Source: Saxidomus purpurata (lineage: Eukaryota; Mollusca; Bivalvia; Venerida; Veneridae). Taken from it: a DNA stretch of 64,000 nt. The position numbers and the translations under genes are program-made. Under the pieces are notes generated by a model. The model was not told where the DNA came from and ran no database searches. It worked only from the letters and a program-made list of their open reading frames with translations. This document shows positions 49,612 through 61,274 of this stretch, piece by piece (within the stretch, counting starts at the first letter, position 1; every line of letters begins with the position of its first letter). The stretch is from assembly GCA_022818135.1 (NCBI GenBank), contig JAFMSR010000005.1, positions 29,261,100 through 29,325,099 of the forward strand, given 5' to 3'.

Positions 49612-50066
49612 GTCTTTCGGAAAAAGAGCTACCTACATTTGATGACGGGGCGAAGATGGATGCAAAAGATTTAAATGTGAAGACAATGGCAACAAGAAGA
49701 ATCATTAAGATTGGAACTACAACAGGGCTTACAAAAGGAACGCTCTCAACGACTGACGGATATGTCAGGGAAACTATGGAATATGACACGTTGGAAACGG
49801 TGTATAACGGTAGGAGAGAAACAACTAATATACAAAGTCAGCTACTAGTGGACTCGTATGTCAAAAAAGTGTTTTGTCAAGCTGGCGACTCTGGGTCTGC
49901 CGTGTTTCTTGTTGACGATTATAACCGCCTGCATTGTATCGGTATGGTGATTGGGCTTATTGTAAATGATTGCACGACGGTAGTTACTCCGATACAGAAT
50001 ATTCTAGATATTTTAGGATATAAATTAGGCAAAACGCTTGAACTCAAAAAGTTCACATTCGATTAA
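49612..50066 (+). CDS. Trypsin-like (PA clan) protein, terminal exon
   Basis: It begins GTCTTTCGG after the acceptor TTTGCTTCAG; joined to 48749 the codon GGT is rebuilt and the text runs KFAG|LSEKELPTFDDG. The exon completes the peptidase domain: IIKIGTTTGLTKGTLST is a typical barrel segment, and FCQAGDSGSAVFLVDD carries the serine nucleophile (codon 49890-49892) in a GDSGSAVF box, followed by HCIGMVIGLI and the C-terminal VTPIQNILDILG helix. The His-Asp and Asp-Ser spacings (about 52 and 122 residues) fit the fold. It ends at TAA 50064-50066. The whole predicted product from 46542 is about 887 residues. All three triad residues are present, so it may be catalytic. Confidence 0.87.
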
Positions 50067-50184
50067 ATGGATTAAAAATAATGGAAGAGAGAGAGAGAAA
50101 GTTTGCAAAAATATTGTATGGACATGTCCCACGCAATGTAATTTGAACCCACCCCAGGAAACATGTGTGGTAGCAAAGTTTATT

Positions 50185-50600
50185 TTATGCTTTTCAGTGT
50201 AATGTTGAAATATATCAGTGAAATGAAATTGATATTTCACTGTTTCAAAGCATTGAAAATATCAAATCTTCAAAACGGATTGACGTCAAAAAGTATACAG
50301 AGCGTAACGAAAACCGGAAACCATACGACGATGACGATGTCGTTACAATGACGTCATATGTGTCATGCTTTTTTATGACGTTTCCCGCGGTTTTCGACAT
50401 TTCATTGAAACAAACTCAACAAAACATAAAATAACGAGAAACATTGTTGGTATCGATGTAATATCACGTTAATTTCACTCGTGAACACCAAACGTAGTTA
50501 TTTTCACTCGTGGCTACGCCACTCATGAAATTATCACTTTTGGTGCTCACTAGATGAGATTATAACGTGATATTACACCGAAACCAACAATTATCCTCTA
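50185..50600 (+). repeat. Interspersed repeat 'DR' family, copy 3
   Basis: Contains GACGATGTCGTTACAATGAC, ATGACGTTTCCCGC, and at the right GTGATATTACACCGAAACCA. It also includes an inverted pair around TTTCACTCGTGGCTACGCCA. It lies just downstream of the peptidase gene. Confidence 0.75.
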
Positions 50601-51655
50601 TGTGTTTATTTCACTGTAAAAAATATGTTGAATTACAAATACACGCACGATGACTTAGAAATACAACGACTGCATCATAAGCAAGAATCAGTAGATCTGC
50701 AAGAAAATTAGCCGCCCTTGGTCGATACAGTCAAACTCTAAGCGTATGCTTTAAGAATATCAATAAAGGTGGCTTAGCTTTGCTGTATTTGATTCACACT
50801 GGTAGATAATTATGTAACTAAACACAAACTGTCTTCACATAAGTGAGTCCGAAATTGAAGTAGTTACATTCAACAGAAATTCAATCTAAATTCAACTTAA
50901 TGTTTATTTTAATTTGTTGTTTACTAAATATGTTTCAGTAAATATTAATCAAACTACCCTTTATTTCTTTTTTCTTGATTTAAAGTAAATAATTGATGAA
51001 TCAAATAGTATAGCTAGCTTTGCAAGAAAAAACGAGAGTCTGTCGTGACAGACATACACACTTCTTTTTTATTCTTTATTATATAGGTTAAGGGCGAATG
51101 AAAAGTATTATCACCTTCCTTGAAAGGGACTATTCCATAAATGTTAAAAAGTACCGTTAAATTAATTTTTCTCAAAACATTATTTTAAGTTTTAGATATG
51201 TGTCGATAAAATCGAAGCCTTTGTAAATATGCAAGATGTATTGTTCATTAGATATTTTCATTGGACCGTTTTCTATAGTGCCAGGCTATAGTGATTGCAA
51301 GTTCTAGAAAATATATTGTTGAATGTAATATATAGACCTTTTGTATATCAAATGATTGTTAATTTGTTTAGAATATTTTGGGGTGTGACACAAGGAAACT
51401 AGTCAAAAACAACCCTTATGTTTATTTAGAGTTATCATATGTGACAGACATGCTCTGAAAATTTGAGTACATTAACTTATATGGCCATTTAGAGTCGCCT
51501 ACATAAATAAAAACAAACATGACGTCATACGAAGTATTTTGACGTCAATGTTAGGCTTGTGGAGTTTTTGAACGTAACACATTCAGTTGGGGGGAAGAGA
51601 AGAAGAAGCGAGTTGTCCTAGCAAACTTAAATCTTTTGAATTTAATATTCTACAG

Positions 51656-51727
51656 CAAAATATTGCCTCGGAGATCAACACGCCGGCCACCATCACATTA
51701 AAACAATTTAGATGGTTCTACGAACAG
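51656..51727 (+). CDS. Candidate 72 bp exon in duplicated copy X
   Basis: Between an acceptor-like TTTAATATTCTACAG and donor CAG|GTACC lie 24 open codons reading QNIASEINTPATITLKQFRW then FYEQ, phase 0-0 if spliced. The sister copy at 56377-56448 keeps length, frame and both splice dinucleotides with a few amino acid changes. No family is known. Because the whole surroundings are equally well conserved, exon status is uncertain. Confidence 0.3.
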
Positions 51728-51940
51728 GTACCATGTACCTTACATATTTCAATACTTTCCGTGAAGTTTTTAAAATCCTGTGATTGAAGACACGTTAAGA
51801 AGCATGCTTTTGATATGATAAAACTATGAAAAGAATCGATACATTTTGTGTTTTTAAATGCATTAAACGCAGAAATGGCATTTTGTCCTTATAAGGCTGG
51901 TTTTCTCACATCGCTCTCCACTTGAAGTCTCTGTTTACAA

Positions 51941-52392
51941 TATTTTATTTTATGTTTTCCAGTGAATTATAGAGTTTTCTCAGTGAAATAAAAGTGATAA
52001 TCCACAGTTTTGAAACAGTGGATTACCATTATTATTTTTCACTGTTTTTGCAATCTTTTACCCGGATTTACGTCAAAAAGTACATTGAACGTGATTAATG
52101 CTTGAAACCCTGCGACGATGACGTCGTTTAAATGACGTCATTTGCGCTATGTTTCTGATGACGTTTCCCGCGATTTTCGATATTTTATAGAAACAAACTC
52201 AATAAAAGTAGAGTTTAAACCATAAAATAAACAGAAAAAAGGTTGGTATGGGTGTAATATCCCGTTAATTGCACTCGTGAACACCAAAATTTATATTCAC
52301 TCGTGGCTGCGCCACTCGTGAAAATATAACTTTGGGTGCCCACTCAGTGATATAACGTGACCTTACACCGAAACCAACAATTATCCTCTATA
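51941..52392 (+). repeat. Interspersed repeat 'DR' family, copy 4
   Basis: The fullest copy: starts near TATTTTATGTTTTCCAGTGA, contains GACGTCGTTTAAATGACGTC and TTTCTGATGACGTTTCCCGC, and ends near CACCGAAACCAACAATTATC. Copy Y at about 56660 reads TTTACAACATTATAATGAAT without it, so this is an insertion of about 450 bp. Confidence 0.8.
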
Positions 52393-53196
52393 TAATGAAT
52401 AAATGTAAAATATTGATGATGTCCGAGACGTTGTGCACGTTATATGTATCAAGCACTGTAACATAAAGTACGAGTAACTTTGGCGGTTTAGCGACGTCAT
52501 TTAAAATTAACATGTGCATACAAACAGATAAACCTTTACATATCAATTTTATTCATTTTCCTCTTTGTTTTCAAAGATTGAATACTAGGTGATACATGTC
52601 CCCTTATATTTTTATGGGTTAATTACTAACTGCAATTTCAATATTAAAATTAAATGTGACATAAGTAGTTAATAATAAGTGTTTTATTTCTAGTACAAAT
52701 GACGTGCGCATTGTAAATGTAGTATTGCAACTGAATGTACTTTGACTGTACATATTCATAATCTGTTTGAACTTCATGAAGTTATTTTATCAGTGTTATG
52801 GAATACATGGATAAACTAAGAATACAACGTATTAAAGCAGTTCGATATGCTGTTATATCTATCTGCTCATAACTTTTATGATCAACATAATGTGTTACCA
52901 TAATCTGTTTGTAAACTTTGAATTTGGAAAGCGTTATTTCAATCTATTTCATATACCTTTACATGTACCAAGTATTCATTGTTTGTTTGAAACACATGAT
53001 GTTATTTTATAGAGGAATACGTTGACAAACTTAGAATGCATTGTACTATAGCAACAGAATATACATGTACATGTACTTATTATGACACTTTTGATAAACA
53101 TATTTGAAAAATATCTAAATAATATAAGAGCAATGTTGGTGTTTTTTATTCAAGAAACGTTATAATGCATACAGCATCTAACATTGGCATATGTAC

Positions 53197-54410
53197 GGAA
53201 GCCCTGGAGGGACATTATTAGTTACTTCTTATTACTTATTTGTTATTACTTAAGTAATAATAAGTAACTAAAATGTCCCTCGAAGGGCATCATTTTTTAA
53301 CAGCAGAAAATATAATAAAGGGGCAAGTGCAATAAAAAATGTTCAGACTCATCAAACACACAGTCATACATGTTGGCGCACACACGCACGCACACACATT
53401 TACATTCACGGGCCACTATAACAAGACAGACATTCAACATAGAGAAATGAATGTAACAAAATCCCATTTCAAATGTTAGAAGTGCAACTTGACTTAAATA
53501 AGCAAAAAGCAATTTGTTATTTTTATGAATTATTGCATTCTAAAGCCAGTTACAGTTGAAATATGTTTAACTAGTTTTGTATGTAAAATGTGCACCATAG
53601 TGCATGTATAAACTAAAACAAATGTACATGTTCTTATTCATGTGTTATTGTACCTGTACATAGTATTACATGAATGTATGCACATTATTTCTAATTAATT
53701 ATTTTTATCATTTAAACTGTAGTGTTATTACTAAATCATTAGTGTTATCATTTCTTATTTATTTCACATTTGTAATGAAGACAGATGTAACTACAGTGAA
53801 TAGAACTGTTTGGTTTAGTTGTAAAACCTGCCAAACTAAGCATGTGCCCATAAAACATACTGGCAAGAAGACCCAAATTAGGGCACATCCTTAGTTTTGG
53901 TAGGCTTTACAAATGAACCATACTTTTCTTTCCGCTGTAGTTACGTCTTTCTTGGTAACAGATAAGAAATAACAAATAACAAGTAAGAAATAATAAGTAA
54001 GAAATAACAAATAAGAAATAACAAGTAAGAAATAGCAAATAAGAAATAACAAGTAAGAAATACCAAGGAAGAACTAACAAGTAAGAAATAATAATACTCA
54101 TGCATGAATGATAAACTAATAACTGTTAAACAAATAAGTAACAAGAAATAACTCCCAAATAGGTCTATAATACTACGTACATGTACTATTACGCATACAT
54201 ACATGAATATTTGTTTTAGTTACATCCATTATAATGCACATTTACATACAAATATCTAAACATAAACTAAGTTCAATTAAAAATAGCTTAAGAATGCAAT
54301 AACTCACAACTGATAACTAATAACAATTAACTAATAACAAATAAGTTATAACTAATAATAAATAACAAATAAGTCACAAGTGCTAACAAAAATGTCCCTC
54401 CAGGGCTTCC
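53197..54410. mobile_element. Long TIR element with low-complexity core
   Basis: Perfect 20 bp ends GGAAGCCCTGGAGGGACATT (53197-53216) and their inverse (54391-54410); the match continues outward through TAC/GTA and ATAT. Copy Y at 57540 has the joined site (GGCATATGCGAG). Inside are an inner inverted stretch (TAAGTAATAATAAGTAACTA), and at 53950-54090 and 54300-54375 satellite-like runs of AAGTAAGAAATAACAA. No transposase is present. Confidence 0.85.
53950..54130. repeat. Minisatellite of AAGTAAGAAATAAC-like units
   Basis: About ten imperfect copies of a 15-17 bp unit. It makes long minus-strand open frames rich in Leu, Ser and Tyr that are not genes. Confidence 0.85.
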
Positions 54411-54527
54411 GTAAATATGCGAGCTGGCTGTAGCACAAGTATTATTGAAAAATGATTGATCAGGTATTCAAGACCAGTTGATCATTACATTCAACAGAAA
54501 TTCAATCTGAATTCAATTTATTGTTTA

Positions 54528-55633
54528 TTAAGCAGGTTTTTTTTAAAAAAAACCTACGTATTAGAATGGCGATGTCGTATGTCGGGCTTTTGGGCGGACG
54601 GATGGGCGGGCGTCAAACATTGGTTTCCGTTCAATAACTTGAGTTAGGAGTGACCAATTGCAATGAAACTTGGTGTGTATGTAGCTTGCATGAAAATGCA
54701 GCTTCGAATTGCATTTGGGGTTACTAGGGTCAAGGTCAAGGTGACTGTTACTAAAAATAGAAAAACGGTTTCCACTCAATAACTCAAGTTAAGAGTGACC
54801 AATTGCAATGAAACTTGGTGTATAGGCAGCATGTGTGGAGACGCAGCTTAGAATAGCATTTATGGTCACTAGAGTCAAGGTCAAGGTCACTGTTACTAAA
54901 AATAGAAAAACGGTTTCCGCTCAATAACTCAAGATAAGAGTGACCAATTACAATGAAACTTGGTATGTAGGTAGCTTGCGTAGAGACAATGCTTGGGATT
55001 ACTTTTTGGGGTCATGAGGATCAAGATCAAGGACACTGTTACTAAAATAAAAAAATGGTTTCCGCTCCATAACTCAAGTTAGGAGTGACTTATTGCAATG
55101 AAACGCGTTGTATAGGTAGCTTGCGTAGAGAGAAAGATTCATATTGGATTTGGGGTCACTAGGGTTAAGGTCAAGGGCACTGTTACTAAAAATAGAATAT
55201 GTTTTTCTGCTCAATAACGAGTTAGGAGTGACCAATTGTAATGAAACTTGGTGTGTATGAAGCTTTAGGTCACTAGGTCAAGGTTTCTTGGTTCAAGGTC
55301 AAGGTCAAGGTCACTGTTACTAAAATGATTTTTTTTTTTTTTTTAGTTTTTAAATTGTTTAAAGCAATTAAATTTTTTTGGTCAAGGTCACTGTTACTAA
55401 AAATAGATTTATTTACTTTTAGTTTTTAGATTGTTTTAAGCTAAATAAATTGGGGGGTCAAGGTCACTAGGGTCAAGGTCACTGTTGTTATAAAATTTAA
55501 GAAAAAACAATTCAAATTGTTTAAGCCAAAAAAAAATTCTTTGCAGAGGGGGGAGTTAAGTCTTTCTTTTCAATTCTACCAATTCTACAGGCGCCGTTTA
55601 AACCTGCTTCGGCGACATTGCCGCGTCTTCTTG
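54528..55633 (+). mobile_element. Pearl-like element with tandem-repeat core (P7)
   Basis: The ends show AGCAGGTTT and AAACCTGCT as inverted repeats. The core has about five units of roughly 120-130 bp (GGTTTCCGCTCAATAACTCA, GAGTGACCAATTGCAATGAA, GTCAAGGTCACTGTTACTAA), shortening toward the right. Copy X near 50905 has the contiguous site, which fixes the limits to a few bases. Confidence 0.85.
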
Positions 55634-56376
55634 TTTTAATTTGTTGTTTACTAAACATATCACAGTAAATATTAATTAAACTACCCTTTATTTCTTTTTT
55701 CTTAATTTAAAGCAAAATATTAATGAATAAGATAGTATAGCTTTACAAGAAAAAACGAGAGTCTATCGTGACAGACATATACACTTCTTTGATATTCTTT
55801 TTTATTGAGGTTTAGGACGAATGAAAAGTATTATCACCTTCCTTGGAAAGTGACCATTCCATAAATGTTAAAAGTAACGTGAATTTATTTTTTCAAAACA
55901 TTATTTTAAGTTTGAGATATGTGTCGATAAAATTGACGCCTTTGTAAATATGCAAAATGTATTATTCATTAGATATTTTCATTGGACCGTTTTCTATAGT
56001 GCCAGGCTATAGTGATTGCAAGTTCTAGAAAATATATTGTTGAATGTAATATATAGACCTTTTGTATATCAAATGATTGTTAATTCGTTTAGAATATTTT
56101 GGGTGTGACACGAGAAAACCAGTCAAAAACAACCATTATGTTTATTTAGAGTTATCATATGTGACAGACATGCTCTGAAAATTTGAGTACATTACCTAGT
56201 GTGGCCATTTAGAGTCGTCTACACAAACAAAAACAAACATGACGTCATACGAAGTATTTTGACGTCAATGTTAAAATTGTTGAGTTTTTGAACGTTACAC
56301 ATTCATTTGACGGGAAGAGTAGAAGAAGCGCAGTTGTCCTAGTAAATTTGAATCTTTTGAATTTAATATTCTACAG

Positions 56377-56448
56377 CAAAATATTGCCTCGGAGATCAAC
56401 ACGCTGCCCACCATCACATTAAAAAAATGTAGATGGTTCTACGAACAG
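56377..56448 (+). CDS. Candidate 72 bp exon in duplicated copy Y
   Basis: Sister of 51656-51727: QNIASEINTLPTITLKKCRW then FYEQ, with acceptor ATTCTACAG and donor GTGCC. It is open but with a run of A causing KK. Uncertain for the same reasons. Confidence 0.3.
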
Positions 56449-57839
56449 GTGCCTTGTACCTAACATTTTTCAATACTTTCCGTGAAGTTTTTTTAATACC
56501 TATGATTGAAGACACGTTAAGAAGCATGTTTTTGATATGATAAAACTATGAAAAGAATCGATACATTTTGTGTTTATTAAATGCATTAAACGCAGAAATG
56601 GCATTTTGTCCTTAAGGCTGGTTTTCTCACATCGCTCTCCATTTGAATTTTCTGTTTACAACATTATAATGAATAAATGTAAAATATTGATGATGTCCTA
56701 GTTGTTGTGCACGTTATCTGTACCAAACACTGTAACATAAAGTACAAGTCATGTGTGCGGTTTAGCGACGCCATTTAAACTTAACATATGCATACAAACA
56801 GATAAACTTTTACATACCAATCTTATTAATTTTCTTCTCCTTTTTTCAAAGATTGAATACTAGATGATACATGTCCCCTTATATTTTTATGGGTTAATTT
56901 CTCACTACACTTTCAATATTAAAATTGAATGTGATAAATAAAATTTATCGACATTTATAGATCTGTGTGACATTTTTTCAATAAAAATGACATAAGTAGT
57001 TAGGTGTTTTATTTCTAGTACAAATAACGTGCGCATTGTAAATCAATTATTGCAACTGAATATATTTTGACTGTACATATTCATGATCTATTTGAACTTC
57101 ATGAAGTTATGTTATCAGTGTTATGGAATACATGGATAAACTGAAAATACAATGTATTAAAGCAGTTCGATATGATGTTATATCTATCTGCTCACAACTT
57201 TTATGATCAACATTTATTTATGTGTTAGCATAATCTGTTTGTAAACTTTGAAGTAGGAAGGCATTATTGCAATCTATTTCATATACCTTTACATGTACCA
57301 AGTATTCATAGTTTGTTTGAAACACATGATGTTATTTTATAGCGGAATACGTGGACACACTTAGAATGCATTGTACTATAGCAACATAATATACATGTAC
57401 ATGTACATGTACTTACCATGATACTTTTGATAAAGATGATGTTACAATGTACATATAACAGATTTGAAATGCATCTGAATAATACAAGAAAAGTGTTGGT
57501 GTTTTATTTACAAAAAGTTTTAATGCATGCAGCAACTAACAATGGCATATGCGAGTTGGCTGTGGCACAATTATTATTAAAAATGATAGATCAGTTATTC
57601 GGCACCAGTTGGTCAGGCCTACATTTGAGATAAACATATATGTGTTTTCCCTGAACGTAAATCCGTGTAAGGTAGTCAAAAAGACGTTTACGGTTGAGTG
57701 TGTGACAAGTTTATGTTGTTCAGTTCTATAGAAGTCAAGCCACCCCACGTAACTGTTGAAGACATACGAAGGACACTAGAAATGTATATTATGCGTTCTG
57801 CTTTGTGACCTTAAAAACTGACTGAAATGCGCATTTCTC

Positions 57840-58300
57840 ATTTCATGCCCTCAAAGTACTCCCCATGGCTAGAAATACACAATGTATGTATGTGGCTCCA
57901 TTTCCGAACAACGTCACGGTAGGCTTATTAGGTATACTACAAAGGTGAACGGCAGAATCGAGCCTATCGCGACCGATATCCACGTTTTGATTTGAGAAAG
58001 AGGCAGAAGTCCAAAAAAATGGTGTGACTATGGCGCTAAAGCATTGTCATGCAACAGTCGAACAGTTTGAAGCCTGTTATTTTGACACGAATTTTTCACC
58101 CTTTGTCTTTCGGCCGACCTGATGTTGCTGTATTTTCAACAGACTCTACCCCAGAATTGAATTTCTTTTTCCATCTACGAACCGTCTCATAAGAAACCAG
58201 GAGTAATTTCGTCAAAAATCTCTGCCTGAGAATAACCGAGCTTACTGTTTTTATGTAAGCCCGAATTTTTTCATTATTTGCTTTTCATTTTTCAAACAAT
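57840..58300 (-). pseudogene. Mariner-like transposase remnant
   Basis: Minus-strand text in shifting frames gives a transposase N-terminus (KLGYSQAEIFDEI, then RRWKKKFNSGVESVENTATS with GRPK), then RLLHDNALAP of the catalytic region, with material between them lost. Stops are frequent. No terminal repeats could be matched to it with certainty. Confidence 0.6.
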
Positions 58301-58367
58301 GGTCAACGACTGCCTATACTGTAATGACAAAAATTATAATATACCGGTTACTCAGAAGATACACGTA

Positions 58368-58724
58368 CAAAGTGATCCACAATATAGGACACTATTGTAA
58401 TCTCGTGTAACCTTTTTAATTGTAGTGAGTTAATCATCTTTTGGACATCTTTTTGCATGGTTTTTATAAAAGAAACCGGTGAATAACTTTAAACATAAAG
58501 TTGAACTATTTCTACAGACTTCTGCTTTGACATATGTAATAAACCACATGATTCAAATGACGTCATGCTGTCAAAATAACGTCAATGTTTTCCCGGTCTA
58601 TTGACTGTAATATATCCTGACTTTTATGGTACAACATGTATATCAATTTGGCAAATCGGTCAAGTTTTTGCAATTTTGGAAAAAATCAAGGAAGTACCGG
58701 TATTATATATTCAGGATCACCTTG
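58368..58724. mobile_element. Mariner-type MITE
   Basis: Ends CAAAGTGATCCACAATAT and ATATTCAGGATCACCTTG are imperfect inverted repeats flanked by TA on both sides. Length 357 bp, no coding content. Lies beside the mariner remnant but its ends are not proven to come from it. Confidence 0.7.
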
Positions 58725-58726
58725 TA

Positions 58727-60299
58727 TATTCCATTTTGTCGATATTTGATAGAGGTATCCATGTGTATAGATATAGATGTTATCTTCCTCGTGGATATTG
58801 CGTGACGGCACAATACAGAGTACAATACATGTAGATTTGGAACAACCCTCATTTTATTCTTCTATATGAGCTCTTTGAAACCGGAAGATGAAACGCTCAA
58901 GTTAGCCATTGTAAATAATGAACCGGTACATACTCAAGTGCAATATAACTGTCGTCTATATTTCACCATTTGGCGACTCACACTCACTTATTTATGCCAT
59001 CTCGCAAACAAGAATCTAGACAAAGCATCGACTTTCAGTATGATACAGTTAGCGTTATTCTAGCGTCTTTCTCATATTATACAATTCGGTGACTCCGTCT
59101 GTGCGATGAAGGTAACATTCCAGTATTTTTTGCGTCACCTACAAAAATTATCACCTCGAAATGAAAGATGTATAACTTTGTCAGATATGCGCACAGCGAT
59201 ACATTACACACGAATCATTGATTAGAACATCAAAAAGTCCAATAAAGAAGTAACCAAGGTAAATAACACCATGACTTCATTATGTACATGATCCTTTCCA
59301 TGTCTATCACAAAATGTGTACCGTTGCCTATTTTTCACTTTCCCGTGAATGACTACAGTGATATGACAGATACTAACGCACTGTGATCTTTCATGCAGTT
59401 AGTTTAAACATTATTTATTCGTTTATCAAAGCATGAACAAATACAATACATTTATAAACAGCACCCAGTATTGAGAAGAAAGCTATACAGCTTATATGAA
59501 TCTTTTTCCTGATGTCATGCAGTTACTCGATGTAATTTAAATGCATGCACCAGCCAAAATACCCACACTTAAAACTGAAAGTGTTACTGATATAAGTAAT
59601 AAACTGCATGTACGTGTCGGGAACAATATGTAAGTTGTTAAACATCAGGCGCATTACTATTAAGCTTACTTTTTGTTATTACCATGTGTGCAAAAATCGA
59701 GCCTCGCATGTGGACGCTCCGTAAGCCTTTTTAAATCGCCCGTGCACATTAAAGCTACGTTCAAATAAATATTATATCATTTTTGTATGTTGGAAGCCAC
59801 AAAAAGTACGATCCCGTTCGGTGCCGACGGAACCTTTGACCTAGCAACCCAGAGGCGAACTGAGCTACGGTAGCACGATGTACTAGTATCACAACACTAA
59901 TAGATGCATGTATAACGGTAGTGCAAGTATTCCCCAACATGCACAGACTATAAAGCACAACACATATTCACATAATATTTTATTGAAAACATGGTCACTT
60001 TAATTTTATGGTCAGATAACTGAGACAAGTAATGGCATATAGGAATGTAATTTGGTGCGGAACAGCAGTCGTTACCGTCACGATTGGTCTGAATTTAAGA
60101 AAAGTGACACTACGGTGACATAAAATAACTTTCCCCTGCGTTTAACTGGGAAACCAATAATAGAATATGTAACCGTTAAATGAAATAGTAAACCAGCAAA
60201 ACTAAATGGTCTAAACGGAGGAGTATAAAGTTTGATTATCAAATCAAAGACATTTCAACATTTGTAAATACATTATTCATTTTTCGGCTTAAGATGACT
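58727..60299. other. No confident gene
   Basis: AT-rich sequence. A weak open frame lies at 58866-59063 plus strand. At 59812-59880 the minus strand has a tRNA-like A box (GTAGCTCAGTTCGCC) and a poor B box (GGTTCCGTCGGCACC), possibly an old tRNA-derived repeat. Confidence 0.4.
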
Positions 60300-60612
60300 C
60301 TACACGTCACTTATAATACCGTCAAGTGCTCCTTTTATGATTGCCATTGATGTTTTCACTAGTGGTTTAGTATTTACTACGTCCGCAATAACCCGAATAA
60401 TTTCAGTCGTTGAATGTCCTGTAGCAATGGTCTGTCCAACAATCTTTTTTTCGAATTTCCTTACATGTGTACATTTCACAACTCCTTGGCGAAGAAGTTT
60501 TAATATTTCGATCATAATCCTATCCTCTTGTATGTATTTACTTGTATAAAGACAGATTAAGCATTTCGTTTGAAAAATGAATAAAAACGTAAAGTTTCCC
60601 TGCATTTCTATT
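60300..60612 (-). CDS. Open frame downstream of receptor gene, possible last exon
   Basis: A minus-strand frame reads EDRIMIEILKLLRQGVVKCT, then FEKKIVGQTIATGHSTTEII and ends GALDGIISDV at the stop at 60300. It looks coding (balanced composition, amphipathic helices), but no domain is recognised. It lies just after the stop of the cytoplasmic exon at 60690. A spliced variant using the donor CAG|GTTTAG at 60682 and an acceptor near 60613 would be only a tiny intron, so linkage is uncertain. Confidence 0.35.
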
Positions 60613-60689
60613 ATTTTGTCTAAAAAGAATATCAATTCTTTTTAGTTCTTAAAGGCACGCTAATTGAAGTTTTGAGTTTAAAGGATTTT

Positions 60690-61269
60690 CTAAACCTGTA
60701 CTTTCATCCCTGTTTTTACCAACTTGGCAACAAAATCGGTGTAGCTTTTAGATAAATGTAGACCAACAGTTTCGTTCAACTTTATGTTAAGTATTACCTT
60801 TGTTACACATGGCAACCATTTATTTACCTCATTTATATTTGACACTGAACATATTTCGTCTGTAATTATTCCAAATGTTTTCACAGCAATGCCACTTTCA
60901 GCATTAATTCCATTATGACCACCATTAACTTCAGTATCATCCTCACTTGAAGTTTGAGTTGTCTTTCTTTCAACATTCACAACAGCAACCGAGTTTTGTC
61001 CTTTTAAAAACTGTATTTTCTCTTTACAACACTTCATGCAGCGATCAATAGACTTATATTCGGCGTCTAGAAAGAAAATGACCTTATCGCACTTGACTTG
61101 GTAATTATCGCAACAAAAGTGAAAAACACTGATCCTTTTAACAACAGCACGGTGTTTAAAATCCCCAAGAGCAGCTTTTAGTTGTTCGGTACATATTTTT
61201 AGTTCGTCTCTGTCATCAACTACTATCAATACGTTGCACTTTATGATAAGACTCCCAGTTTGATTGTCT
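60690..61269 (-). CDS. Receptor-like gene, cytoplasmic exon
   Basis: It starts after acceptor CTTCTATTTTACAG in phase 2, which matches the phase of the transmembrane exon. About 190 codons read DNQTGSLIIKCNVLIVVDDR at the start, then alternating hydrophobic strands and helices (CDKVIFFLDAEYKSIDRCMK), a Ser/Glu/Asp linker (TQTSSEDDTEVNGGHNG) and a second folded-looking part (GIAVKTFGIITDEIC ... LHLSKSYTDFVAKLVKTGMK). It ends KVQV, then TAG. The first 100 residues have the order strand-acidic loop-helix seen in TIR/SEFIR domains, but no diagnostic motif is clear, so this is only a suggestion. If right, the protein would resemble an IL-17 receptor in layout. It is certainly soluble and lies on the inner side. 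Confidence 0.6.
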
Positions 61270-61274
61270 CTGTA

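Larger units (their letters stand above)
50850..54527 (+). repeat. Direct tandem duplication, copy X
   Basis: Sequence from ACATTCAACAGAAATTCAAT (50878) to the GGCATATG...CGAGCTGGCTGTAGCAC region aligns with 54494-57635. Copy X alone contains a DR repeat (51941-52392) and a TIR element (53197-54410). Copy Y has those sites uninterrupted. Confidence 0.85.
54494..57635 (+). repeat. Direct tandem duplication, copy Y
   Basis: Sister of copy X. It carries a pearl-like insertion at 54528-55633 that X lacks. Apart from insertions the two copies are close in sequence over about 2 kb. A weak plus-strand open frame at its right end (57418-57633) has no recognised domain. Confidence 0.85.

Noticed and set aside
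53907..54204. Hydrophobic minus-strand open frames resembling membrane proteins
   Set aside because: They come from a 15-17 bp AAGTAAGAAATAAC minisatellite; the periodic Leu/Ser/Tyr text has no other support.
60337..60549. Plus-strand 70-codon open frame
   Set aside because: It is antisense to a more coding-like minus-strand frame next to the receptor-like gene.
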